Positions 1 through 7,083 of a stretch of DNA of 10,651 nt are shown piece by piece. The notes under the pieces are model-generated. The model searched no databases. It was not told the origin of the DNA and worked only from the letters and a program-made list of their open reading frames with translations. The position numbers were made by a program, and so were the translations under genes. Origin of the DNA: VFBF01 sp033764865 (GTDB lineage: Bacteria > Pseudomonadota > Alphaproteobacteria > Caulobacterales > Aquidulcibacteraceae). The stretch covers positions 1-10,651 of the forward strand of contig JANRIM010000162.1 in NCBI GenBank assembly GCA_033764865.1, written 5' to 3'. The first letter of the stretch is position 1, and the number at the start of each line of letters is the position of its first letter.

Positions 1-210
1 ACGTATGTGTGCGGGGATAAGAAGCTCGCCGTGAAGCTGCTGGGCGCGGCGGCGGAGGTCAGCATCGACGGCGCGGAGGCCGTCTCCCTGCCGGTGCTGG
101 GCGACGCTGGCGATACCTTCACCAACGGCCGCCTCACGCTCTTCGTGAAGCAGGGCAAGGTCAGCTACGCCGTGGGCCGCATGGCGGCGGTGGAGTGCGC
201 GGCGGGCTGA
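1..210 (+). CDS. MliC-like (C-type lysozyme inhibitor) domain protein, 3' part only
   Basis: The reading frame is open from base 1 to a TGA at 208-210, so the N-terminus, where a signal peptide or lipobox would be expected, lies outside the window. The visible 69 residues start TYVCGDKKLAVKLL and end AAVECAAG. This fits the small beta-barrel MliC/PliC domain: an opening Y-x-C, a strand with G-x-x-V-x-L-P-like spacing, an N-G turn, a K-Q-G strand, and a second cysteine near the end that could form the family disulfide. Members are periplasmic or outer-membrane proteins that block host C-type lysozyme, or simply carry the fold. The usual inhibitory S-G-x-x-Y loop is not clear here (A-G-D-T-F instead), so inhibitor activity is uncertain. 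A GTG at base 7 could be read as a start, but the upstream codons continue the domain (Y before V-C), so I treat the gene as truncated by the window edge. Confidence 0.6.
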   Translation, partial: TYVCGDKKLAVKLLGAAAEVSIDGAEAVSLPVLGDAGDTFTNGRLTLFVKQGKVSYAVGRMAAVECAAG

Positions 211-257
211 AGGGGCGGGGCCTTCACCGACTCTGTGGGGACCGCTAGGCTTTGGCG

Positions 258-995
258 ATGGTCGCCGTTCCCGTTCCGCGCAGCGTGTCCGCCACAGGCG
301 CCTCCGTCGCTGGCCTCCGGGTTACGGTGGCGGGGGTCGCCGTCGAGGCGTTGCCCGAAGGCGCGCTCTGGATCCCGGATGCGGGCGCGCTCGTGGTCTC
401 GGACCTGCACCTGGAGAAGGGGTCGGCGTTCGCGGTGCGGGGCCAGATGCTGCCCCCATACGACACCCGCGCGACCCTCGGCCGTCTGGCCGCGCTCATG
501 GCGCGCCGGTCGCCGACCGTGGTGGTGTCGCTTGGCGACAGTTTCCACGACGCGCGCGGCCCCGCCCGCATGGACGCCGGCGACGCCCGTGCGCTCAGCG
601 CCCTGGTGGCGCAGGCGGACTGGATCTGGATCGCCGGCAACCACGACCCCGCGCCGCCACCCGGCCTTGGCGGCAGGGTGATGGACTCGGTGACGCTGGG
701 CGGGCTCGTGCTGCGTCACGAACCGGTCGCCGACGCCAGCGGCGGGGCCGGCGAGATCGCCGGTCACCTGCACCCGTGCGCCAAGGTCGCCGCGCGAGGC
801 CGGGCGGTGCGCGCCCGCTGTTTCGCCACCGACGGCGCGCGCCTCGTGATGCCGGCGTTCGGCGCCTTCGCGGGCGGCCTCAACGTGCGCGACGCGGCGT
901 TCGCGCCGCTGTTCCCCCGCGGGTGCACGGCGCTGATGCTCGGGCGCACCCGCGTCTATGCCGCGCCCGTCACGCGCCAGGTGGCGGACGGCTAG
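258..995 (+). CDS. pdeM: Ligase-associated DNA damage response endonuclease PdeM (metallophosphoesterase)
   Basis: The 245-residue protein carries the calcineurin-like metallophosphoesterase motifs in order: S-D-L-H-L-E-K-G-S (D49, H51), G-D-S-F-H-D (D94, H97), G-N-H-D (N128, H129), H-E-P (H154) and G-H-L-H-P (H170, H172). All metal ligands expected for a two-metal site are present. The D-L-H-L-E-K-G-S form and short length are typical of PdeM, a cytosolic nuclease found in bacterial repair clusters with an Lhr-type helicase, an exonuclease and an ATP-dependent DNA ligase. None of those partners is inside this window. I chose ATG 258; a TTG two codons upstream (252) is the alternative, and neither has a strong Shine-Dalgarno sequence. 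The gene lies 47 bases after the MliC-like gene on the same strand. Its stop overlaps that of the convergent TIGR02186 gene. The family call is firm; the biochemical substrate is not established from sequence. Confidence 0.88.
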   Translation: MVAVPVPRSVSATGASVAGLRVTVAGVAVEALPEGALWIPDAGALVVSDLHLEKGSAFAVRGQMLPPYDTRATLGRLAALMARRSPTVVVSLGDSFHDARGPARMDAGDARALSALVAQADWIWIAGNHDPAPPPGLGGRVMDSVTLGGLVLRHEPVADASGGAGEIAGHLHPCAKVAARGRAVRARCFATDGARLVMPAFGAFAGGLNVRDAAFAPLFPRGCTALMLGRTRVYAAPVTRQVADG

Positions 996-1765
996 CGCCG
1001 CTGGAACGCGAACGCCGCCGCATATCCCGACGCCAGCGCCAACGCCACGGCCGCCAGCCCGTAGAGCAGCGGATCGCGCTGGGCGGCGTTGTAGATCGTC
1101 TTCTCGATGCCGATGCGCGAGATCACGATCTCGTCGGGCTTGCGCTGCACCAGCCGCCCGCCGCGAAACAGGAACACATCCACGCCATAGACGCCCACGG
1201 GGGCGTTGGCGGGGATCGTGAAGGTGGCCTTGAAGGCCCCGTCCTCCTCCAGCAGCAGCGGCTGCGCGCGCAGGACGTAGAGGCCTTCGGCCTGCTTCAG
1301 GCGCACCAGCGCGCGGCGGTAGCTTGTGGAGTCCGTATCGGCCGGCGTTTCGCCTTCCAGCCGCGCGAGCGCGCCGGGATCGAGCCCAAGGTCGGTGACG
1401 GTGCGGCCGTCGAGGAATTCCCCCACGGGCCGCGTGCTCGCCAGCGCGAAGAAACTCGGCACGCCGCGGAAGCGCACGGGATCGGTGTTGATCCAGAGCC
1501 CCGCGATCCGGCGCTTGCGGCGGACCACCTGCGTTTCGCTTGGACCGCGCAGCACCACCACCACGTCGCTGGGCGCCCGCCCGCGCCGCCAGTGCACCCC
1601 GAAGACCGTCAGCCGGGCGCCGCGGTAGTCCGACGTGACGGAAACCGCCTCGTCGCTGATCGAGGTGGCGAGGTCCGGCGCCCGCCGCAGCGCCTGCGCG
1701 TGGGCGGCCGGCGGCGCCAGCAGCACGGCGGCGAGCGCCGCGAGCAGGAGGAGGGCGGCGCGCAT
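992..1765 (-). CDS. TIGR02186 family (Alph_Pro_TM) membrane-anchored periplasmic protein
   Basis: This 257-residue protein starts with a signal peptide (MRAALLLLAALAAVLLAPP, probable cleavage after A-H-A near residue 22) and ends with one hydrophobic helix at about residues 233-254 followed by Q-R-R. The bulk is therefore periplasmic with a short cytosolic tail. The body begins with a region of the type I-S-x-x-x-V-x-V-x-S-x-Y-x-G-A-x-L-x-V-F-G, as in the alphaproteobacterial Alph_Pro_TM family, whose function is unknown. Its start codon overlaps the stop of the upstream TauE/SafE gene by one base (TGATG), so the two are probably translationally coupled and act together. Co-occurrence with TauE permeases suggests an accessory role in anion export, which is inference. 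Its stop (CTA on the plus strand, 992-994) overlaps that of pdeM. No separate Shine-Dalgarno is visible, consistent with coupling. Confidence 0.85.
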   Translation of the reverse strand: MRAALLLLAALAAVLLAPPAAHAQALRRAPDLATSISDEAVSVTSDYRGARLTVFGVHWRRGRAPSDVVVVLRGPSETQVVRRKRRIAGLWINTDPVRFRGVPSFFALASTRPVGEFLDGRTVTDLGLDPGALARLEGETPADTDSTSYRRALVRLKQAEGLYVLRAQPLLLEEDGAFKATFTIPANAPVGVYGVDVFLFRGGRLVQRKPDEIVISRIGIEKTIYNAAQRDPLLYGLAAVALALASGYAAAFAFQRR

Positions 1766-2673
1766 CAACTGGCCAGCACGAAGATTTCCGTGGGACGGGC
1801 CACGAGGTCCCACAGCAGCCGCAGGGCGGTCGCCAGCACCACCCCGGCCAGGATCACCCGCAGCTCCTCCGCCTTCAGTCGCGCGCCCACGCGGGCGCCA
1901 AGCTGCGCGCCGATGACGCCGCCCACGATCAGCAGGGCGGCCAGCACCAGGTCCACCGTGCGCGTCTGCGCCGCCTGCAGCACCGTCACCAGCGCCGCGA
2001 TGATGATGATGGAGAACAGCGACGTCCCGATCACGACGTTGGTGGGCATGCGCAGGATATAGATCATCGCCGGCACCGCGATGAAGCCGCCGCCCACGCC
2101 CATGATCGCCGCCAGCACGCCGGTGACCACGCCGATGCCGATGGGCGGCAGCGCGCTCATGTAGAGGCCCGACTGGGGAAACCGCAGCCGCATCGGCAGA
2201 CGGTGCGCCCACCCGCGCTTGCGCCTCCGGCGCGTCGCCGCCGCCCCGGACGCCCGCCGGCGCAGCGCCGCCACGCTCTCCCACAGCATCAGCGCGCCGA
2301 TGACGCCGAGGAACAGCACGTAGAAGAGGGAGATCAGCAGGTCGAGCTGACCAAGCGCCTTCATCCAGGCGAACACCCACACCCCGAAAGTCGAGCCCGC
2401 CACGCCTCCGATGGTGATCAGGAGGCCCATCCGCAGGTCCACGGCGCGCCGGCGCGCATGGGCGATGACGCCCGACAGCGAGGACGCCGTGATCTGGCTC
2501 GCCTGCGTGGCCACGGCCACCGGCGGGGGCACGCCCATGAAGATGAGCGCCGGGGTCATGATGAAGCCGCCGCCCACACCCACCATGCCCGAGAAGAAAC
2601 CGATCGCGCCGCTGATCAGAATGATCAGCAGCCCGTTCACCGACATCTCGGCGATCGGCAGATAGATCGACAT
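1765..2673 (-). CDS. TauE/SafE family permease (putative sulfite/organic anion exporter)
   Basis: The 302-residue integral membrane protein has the TauE/SafE internal duplication. The first half carries G-M-V-G-V-G-G-G-F-I-M-T-P at residues 29-41, and the second half (about 195-207) carries I-M-G-V-G-G-G-F-I-A-V-P. A strongly basic stretch (several R/K, roughly residues 134-165) joins the halves and should be cytosolic. About eight hydrophobic helices can be read. Family members move sulfite, sulfoacetate or other small anions across the inner membrane; the substrate cannot be read here. I chose ATG 2673 because the protein then begins MSIYLPIAEMSVN, a start common to this alphaproteobacterial subfamily. 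An in-frame start at 2748 would add 25 Arg/Gly/Pro-rich residues without a helix. The gene forms a two-gene unit with the downstream TIGR02186 gene. Confidence 0.88.
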   Translation of the reverse strand: MSIYLPIAEMSVNGLLIILISGAIGFFSGMVGVGGGFIMTPALIFMGVPPPVAVATQASQITASSLSGVIAHARRRAVDLRMGLLITIGGVAGSTFGVWVFAWMKALGQLDLLISLFYVLFLGVIGALMLWESVAALRRRASGAAATRRRRKRGWAHRLPMRLRFPQSGLYMSALPPIGIGVVTGVLAAIMGVGGGFIAVPAMIYILRMPTNVVIGTSLFSIIIIAALVTVLQAAQTRTVDLVLAALLIVGGVIGAQLGARVGARLKAEELRVILAGVVLATALRLLWDLVARPTEIFVLAS

Positions 2674-2719
2674 CGCGGAGCCTGACTGGCGCGGACGCGC
2701 CCGGGCGCCACGCCCCGAG

Positions 2720-2748
2720 GTTATTCCAGCGTTGGGAGAAGGGCGCAA
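2720..2748 (-). promoter_or_regulatory. Possible weak promoter for the TauE-TIGR02186 pair
   Basis: On the minus strand, TTGCGC (2748-2743) is followed after 17 bases by AATAAC (2725-2720). This matches sigma70 -35 and -10 boxes at 3 and 4 of 6 positions. It would start transcription about 40 bases ahead of ATG 2673. The surrounding 137-base gap between the PodJ-like stop and the TauE start shows no other gene and no clear rho-independent terminator. In such GC-rich DNA a match of this quality is weak evidence. Confidence 0.25.
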
Positions 2749-2810
2749 TCGGCACGGCGTCCGCGGCCGCCTCCCTCAACGCCAGGGGGCAGCCTTTCGG
2801 TCCGCGCCCG

Positions 2811-5800
2811 TCAGCTGCGGGGCGGGGCGTTGGTCTGGGCGGAGTCCGTGGCCCACAGGCGCTGGCCGAACTCGCCGTTGGCGCGGGCGCTGGCGGGGCG
2901 GGCTACGAAAGCCGCGGCGCGGTTCCGCGCGGCCTGCACCACTTCGGGAGCCAGCTGGACTTCGAGGCTCGCGGCGCGGGCGCGGGCGTCGGTGTCGCCG
3001 CTGCGCGCCGCCACGGCGAACCAGAAGAGCGCCTCAGCCGCGTTGGCCTGCGCCCCACGGCCCTGCTGGTAGAGGACGCCCAGGTTGAACTGGCTGTCTG
3101 CGACGCCCAGCTCCGCGGCCTGCTTGAACCAGCGGAAGGCGGCGGCCTCGTCCAGCGGCGCGCCCTCGCCACGGGCGTAGTAGACGCCCAGATCGTGCAT
3201 GGCCTTGCGGTTGCCGGCGGCGGCTGCGCGCTCCGTCCACTGACGGGCCTGGACAAGATCGGCCGGCAAGCCCTCGCCGCGCTCGAACAGTTTGGCGAGG
3301 CGATACTGCGCCATGGCGAGGCCCTGGTTGGCGGCGCGGCGCAGCAGCGCCACGCCCTCGGGCGTTTGCCCGCTGGCGAGACGCTGGAGCCCCAGCTCGT
3401 ACTGCGCCACGGCGTCGCCGCGCAGTGCCGCCTGCTCCATCGAGAGGGCGGCGCGGCCACCGGCGGCGGCGAGTGAGGCGGGCTGGACCGTGGCCGTGAT
3501 GCCGGCTTGCGGCCCGACCGGCGGGCGGGCGGCCGGGCGGCTCGGCGCCGGGGCGGGCTCGGCCTTCGGTGTGGCGCGGGCGGCCGCGCGCGCGCGGGAC
3601 TCCGCGCTCGCCTTGGCCGCCGCAGCGGCGATAGAGCCGTCGGTGACGGCGTCGCCCGGGCTTGCGGCCAGCGGATCCAACGGCGGCGCGAGCGCGGGAT
3701 CGACGGCCGGATCGAGGGCGGGCGGCGGCGTATCGAGGTCGCCGGTGGGCATGGAGGCGACGGCGTCGTCGACGCCCGGCGCGGCGGCGGGATCGGCCGC
3801 GGCGTCCTCTGCGTTGGACCGCACGTTCACAAGGTAGGCGCCGCTCGCCAGCGCCACCGCCAGCGCGCCGGCGGCGCTCCACAGCACCACGCGGTTGGGG
3901 CCCCGCAGCCCCGGCACGGGCGCGCGCTGCTTTTCTTCGGCCCGCTTGCGGCCCGCCGCCTTGCCGGACTGCGCGCTGGCCTGCGCCGCGCGCCGCGCCT
4001 GGGCGAGGTAATCGTGCTTGCCGGGCGGCTTGGCCTCTTCGGCGTCGGGCGCGGCGAACATGTCTGCCAGATCGTCGTCGCGCAGGGGCGGGGTGGGCAC
4101 GGAGGCAGCGGCGCCGGGGTCCGCGAAGGCGACGTCGATCTCGTTGGCGTCGGCGTGCACGTGGGCGGCCGGCGGCTTCGGCGCAGGCGGAACGGGCAGC
4201 AGCTCGTCAAACGGATCGACGGCGATCCGCGGCGATTCGATGGACTCGATATCCACGGTGTCTTCGTCGGTCGCGGGCGACAGACCCGTCTCGATCACCT
4301 CGATCACCGGCGGCGGCTCTGTGGCGTCGTGGCGGTCAGGCTGGACGCGCGCGGAGATTTTCTCCACCAGCGCGTCAATGTCGCCGAGATCGACGGTTTC
4401 CACGAACGCGGCGTCTTCGTCGAGTGCGTCGTCCGGGTGGCCTGCCATGGCGTCGTCGGGCGCGCGGTCGAAGCCTGTGAGGGCGCCGCGGGAGCCGTCC
4501 TCCACCGCCTGCAGGCGCGCGGCGAGGCTCGACATCGCCTTCTGCACCGGCGACAGCGTGGTGGACGTGCGCTCCTCGACGGCCTGGATCTTGGAGGCCA
4601 CGACGCCGAGCGTCTCGGTCAGGCGGGACGCCTGGCGCTCCTCGCTCTCCACGATCCGCTCGGTGAGTTCGCGCGCCACCTGATCCTGGCGCTGGGCGAA
4701 GCGTTCGGCCATGCGCGCGACCTGCTCGCCCACGTGTTCGATGGCCTCCGCGCTGCGGCGCTCCACGCCGTCGAACCGCTCGTCGAAGCGCTCCGCCAGC
4801 CGTCCCATCTCCACGCCCACGCGCTCGACGCTGGCGATCTCGCGGCTCTCGATGCCGGCGACGCGCTCGTCGAGAGACGCGGCCAGCCGCGCCACTTCCT
4901 CGCGCACCGCCTCAGCGGCGCTGTCGTCGTTGCGCGTTTCCAGCGACCGGAGCCGCCGGTCGATGCTTTCCGACATGCGCCGGATCTCGATGGAGATCGC
5001 CTCGATGGTCTGGGCCTGGCGCCGCTCGGAGGCGGCCACGCGGCGGTTCACGTCGGCGAGGGCTGCGTCCATGTCCGGGCCGCCGCCGCCGACGCGGCTT
5101 TCGATCTCTGCGCGCACGCCGCCGACCATTTCGGTCATGGACGCGGCCATGCTGTCGAGGCGCTGCTCCACGAGGGTGCGCAAGGCTTCGGTCTCGGCCC
5201 CGGCGCCCGGCGCGTCCTCCAGCCGCCGCAACGCGGCGTTGGCGGTGGTCTCGGCCTGCACTAGGCGGTCCGCGAGCCGCGCGATCGCGTCCTCGACGCT
5301 CTTCTCCACCGCCGACAGACGGGCGGCGTGATCACCGCCGCTCTCGATGCGGGCGCGGATGGACTCGATCTCCTGGGCCGTGCGGTCGCGGCTGTCGCGC
5401 ACCGTGGAGGCGAGGCCCGTGATCTTGGCGTCCAGCATGTGAAGCGCGGCGCGTTCCTGGCCGCCGGTGGCGCCGCCGCGTTCGATCTTGTCCAGCCGCT
5501 CCTCGATGGCGGCCTGCGCGTCGCGCACCGCCTGCGTATCCACGCCGCCACCATTGGCCCCGAACGCCGCGCCGACTTCCACCAGCTTGACGCGCTTTTC
5601 CAGGTCGAGCTGGGCGGCGCGCACCTGGTTGATGGCGGCGGCGGCGCCCATGCGCAGGTTGGCGGCGGCCTCGCGCGTCGCTTGTTCGATCTGCTCCAGC
5701 CGCGCTTCAATGGCCTGCTGGCCCTTGGCCACCTCATGAGCGGCGGCGTCGGCGGTCTGGCGCGCCAGCGCCTCGATCCCGTCGAACCGCGCAGCGAGCG

Positions 5801-6836
5801 CGCGCTGGGCGGTCTCGATCTCCTGAAGGGTCTCGGTGGTGCGCGCATCCAGCCCGGCGGCGGCGACGCGCGCGGCGAGTTCCTCGTGCGCCTGGCGCAC
5901 CTCGGCGATGGCGTCGCTGGTGGCGCGGCGCGTCTCCAACTCCACCTGGCGCAGGCGATCCTGCATCGCCAACTGGGCGGCGTGCAGCTCGCGCAACGCC
6001 TCGGCGGCGGCCTCGCGTCCGCCGGACTCGGCCACCGCGATGCGGGCCTCGATCATTTCCTGATCGGCGCGCAGGGCGCGCACGGCCTCCGCCGCCGCGG
6101 TGCGGGTCTCGTGCTCCAGCTCCGCCATCCGCTCGGCCAGCGCGGCCTGTGCGGCGCGGATGTCCTCGGCGGCGGCGGCGGCCACCTCCCGGCTGAACGC
6201 CTCGGCTTCGTCGATGCGGCTGGCGAGCTGGGCGTGGACGGCGGCGGCGACTTCCTCGGCCGTGCGCCGGACGCCGGTCTCGGCGGAGGCGAGCTGGCGG
6301 GCGAGCGCCTGGCGGGAGGCGTTGAACTCCTGCAGCGTGGCGCCGATCTCGCCGGCGGTCTCGCGCGCGAGCAACTCCGCCTGGGCCGCGCGCTCCACCA
6401 CCGCGTCGCCGGTGCGGCGCATTTCCTCCACCGCGCCGGAGACCTTCGCGGACGCCTGGCGCACATGGGCTTCTGCGTCCTCCACCCGCGCCGCGAGGCC
6501 CAGCACGGTCCGGTCGAGACCGGTCATGGACAGCGCCGCGCGGCGCTCCGCATCATCCAGGCGGGCGGCCAGACGCTCCAGCGCCTCCGCCATGCGACGG
6601 GTGTCGGACGCGGGCGCGGCCCAGTGGTCGGCGCCCGCGGCGCCTTCGAGGGCGGGCCCCACGGTCGGGCCGGGAACAGGGGCCGTCTCCGCCAGCCGGG
6701 CGGCCTCTTCGTGGGCCAGGATCGACTGGTTCAGCCATTCGCCGAGCGTCAGCCCGTGCTTGCGGGCCTGTTCCCGGGCGGCGTCGGCCGTGTCCGGGTC
6801 CATGTCCTTGACGCTCCAGGATGTCGCCCCGCTCAT
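2811..6836 (-). CDS. PodJ-like polar localisation protein: coiled coil, one TM helix, Sel1 repeats
   Basis: The gene encodes 1341 residues. Residues 1-35 (W-S-V-K-D-M-D-P, then A-A-R-E-Q-A, then L-G-E-W-L-N) match the short motif that opens many alphaproteobacterial PodJ-type and Sel1 proteins. Residues about 75-770 are Ala/Glu/Arg-rich coiled coil with a degenerate repeat of about 29 residues. Residues about 770-965 are an acidic, proline-rich linker that ends in a conserved-looking H-D-Y-L-A-Q-A-R-R-A-A segment. One transmembrane helix lies at about 982-1001 (V-V-L-W-S-A-A-G-A-L-A-V-A-L). Four Sel1 repeats cover 1142-1280 (for example L-G-V-Y-Y-A-R-G-E-G). The layout implies a cytosolic N-terminus and a periplasmic Sel1 domain, as in Caulobacter PodJ, which organises a cell pole. 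Unlike that protein, it ends about 60 residues after the last repeat without a visible peptidoglycan-binding domain. ATG 6836 is preferred over GTG 6866 because GAAAGGG (6849-6843) sits six bases ahead and the conserved motif follows at once. A divergent polar or septal organiser other than PodJ is possible. Confidence 0.8.
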   Translation of the reverse strand: MSGATSWSVKDMDPDTADAAREQARKHGLTLGEWLNQSILAHEEAARLAETAPVPGPTVGPALEGAAGADHWAAPASDTRRMAEALERLAARLDDAERRAALSMTGLDRTVLGLAARVEDAEAHVRQASAKVSGAVEEMRRTGDAVVERAAQAELLARETAGEIGATLQEFNASRQALARQLASAETGVRRTAEEVAAAVHAQLASRIDEAEAFSREVAAAAAEDIRAAQAALAERMAELEHETRTAAAEAVRALRADQEMIEARIAVAESGGREAAAEALRELHAAQLAMQDRLRQVELETRRATSDAIAEVRQAHEELAARVAAAGLDARTTETLQEIETAQRALAARFDGIEALARQTADAAAHEVAKGQQAIEARLEQIEQATREAAANLRMGAAAAINQVRAAQLDLEKRVKLVEVGAAFGANGGGVDTQAVRDAQAAIEERLDKIERGGATGGQERAALHMLDAKITGLASTVRDSRDRTAQEIESIRARIESGGDHAARLSAVEKSVEDAIARLADRLVQAETTANAALRRLEDAPGAGAETEALRTLVEQRLDSMAASMTEMVGGVRAEIESRVGGGGPDMDAALADVNRRVAASERRQAQTIEAISIEIRRMSESIDRRLRSLETRNDDSAAEAVREEVARLAASLDERVAGIESREIASVERVGVEMGRLAERFDERFDGVERRSAEAIEHVGEQVARMAERFAQRQDQVARELTERIVESEERQASRLTETLGVVASKIQAVEERTSTTLSPVQKAMSSLAARLQAVEDGSRGALTGFDRAPDDAMAGHPDDALDEDAAFVETVDLGDIDALVEKISARVQPDRHDATEPPPVIEVIETGLSPATDEDTVDIESIESPRIAVDPFDELLPVPPAPKPPAAHVHADANEIDVAFADPGAAASVPTPPLRDDDLADMFAAPDAEEAKPPGKHDYLAQARRAAQASAQSGKAAGRKRAEEKQRAPVPGLRGPNRVVLWSAAGALAVALASGAYLVNVRSNAEDAAADPAAAPGVDDAVASMPTGDLDTPPPALDPAVDPALAPPLDPLAASPGDAVTDGSIAAAAAKASAESRARAAARATPKAEPAPAPSRPAARPPVGPQAGITATVQPASLAAAGGRAALSMEQAALRGDAVAQYELGLQRLASGQTPEGVALLRRAANQGLAMAQYRLAKLFERGEGLPADLVQARQWTERAAAAGNRKAMHDLGVYYARGEGAPLDEAAAFRWFKQAAELGVADSQFNLGVLYQQGRGAQANAAEALFWFAVAARSGDTDARARAASLEVQLAPEVVQAARNRAAAFVARPASARANGEFGQRLWATDSAQTNAPPRS

Positions 6837-6842
6837 GCCTAG

Positions 6843-6849
6843 CCCTTTC
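6843..6849 (-). promoter_or_regulatory. Ribosome binding site deciding the PodJ-like start
   Basis: GAAAGGG on the minus strand lies six bases upstream of ATG 6836. The competing GTG at 6866 has no comparable purine run in front of it, so this site supports the shorter protein. Confidence 0.6.
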
Positions 6850-6926
6850 GCCCGCGACGTCGCCACGACGGGAACGGCGGCGCAGAATCAACCCGTGCAG
6901 TCATCCTCCACGGAAACGGGCTTGTC

Positions 6927-6942
6927 GTTAATGGGAGGTAAA
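6927..6942 (-). promoter_or_regulatory. CtrA-like box upstream of the PodJ-like gene
   Basis: Read on the minus strand, TTTACCTCCCATTAAC differs from the CtrA consensus TTAA-N7-TTAAC at one base. It lies about 90 bases upstream of the PodJ-like ATG, a plausible distance for control. AT-rich words are rare in this GC-rich DNA, which makes the match somewhat more notable, but no experimental support exists in the sequence itself. Confidence 0.35.
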
Positions 6943-7000
6943 ATTCCCTACGTGAGCTATTCACAACTCTCGCCACTACCGGCGCCGTCCGGAACGCGAT

Positions 7001-7017
7001 CCAGCCTCAATGGCTGG
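7001..7017. repeat. Perfect inverted repeat in the divergent intergenic region
   Basis: CCAGCC (7001-7006) and GGCTGG (7012-7017) are exact inverse complements around TCAAT. There is no T-run after either arm, so it is not a standard terminator. It sits between the PodJ-side sites and the merR promoter and could be an operator half-pair or a structure in an upstream leader; nothing more can be said. Confidence 0.5.
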
Positions 7018-7055
7018 TAGGCCGGGCGCGACTTCGGCAACGACATGCCCCTGGC

Positions 7056-7071
7056 TTGACGTTGACGTTAG
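7056..7071. promoter_or_regulatory. Probable MerR/LiuR-type operator (ACGT-N2-ACGT)
   Basis: TTGACGTTGACGTTAG has the dyad T-x-ACGT-N2-ACGT-x-A and at the same time is a tandem repeat of TTGACG at six-base spacing. From memory, LiuR-type MerR regulators of branched-chain and fatty acyl-CoA catabolism bind palindromes built around two ACGT cores, so this is a fitting autoregulatory site for the MerR gene 45 bases downstream. The site covers the -35 box and much of the spacer, so a bound regulator would be expected to block the promoter. Confidence 0.6.
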
Positions 7072-7083
7072 CGGGAGTATGAT
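7056..7083 (+). promoter_or_regulatory. Sigma70-like promoter of the merR-acyl-CoA dehydrogenase operon
   Basis: TTGACG (7056-7061, 5 of 6 to the -35 consensus) and TATGAT (7078-7083, 5 of 6 to the -10 consensus) are 16 bases apart. Transcription would begin near 7090, giving a leader of about 27 bases before ATG 7117. The 16-base spacing is shorter than the 19-20 bases of classical MerR-activated promoters, which suggests repression rather than DNA-untwisting activation. Confidence 0.65.

Noticed and set aside
776..2062. A 428-residue plus-strand frame overlapping pdeM and the minus-strand pair
   Set aside because: Arg/His-rich translation without domain features, overlapping three well-supported genes in other frames.
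2674..2748. N-terminal extension of the TauE protein to a start at 2748
   Set aside because: The extra 25 residues are Arg/Gly/Pro-rich and not family-like, and the start at 2673 gives the usual subfamily N-terminus.
992..2779. One 595-residue minus-strand protein covering both TauE and TIGR02186
   Set aside because: The N-terminal half is in the wrong frame for TauE and reads as low-complexity Arg/Gly/Asp. The C-terminal half is the TIGR02186 protein with its own signal peptide starting at 1765.
2770..2792. Possible terminator after the PodJ-like gene
   Set aside because: The stem between GCCTCCCT and AGGGGGC needs a bulge or wobble pair and there is no T-run, so it is not convincing.
3000..3830. 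GC-rich low-complexity tracts in the linker region as a possible satellite or mobile repeat
   Set aside because: The repeats follow the Ala/Pro/Asp-rich coding frame of the PodJ-like linker and are explained by protein composition.
2750..6842. Long plus-strand open frames opposite the PodJ-like gene (for example 3507-5264 and 5328-6842)
   Set aside because: They are antisense to a gene with clear domain structure. Their translations are Arg/Gly/His-rich with no recognisable motif, as expected from low stop-codon frequency in GC-rich DNA.
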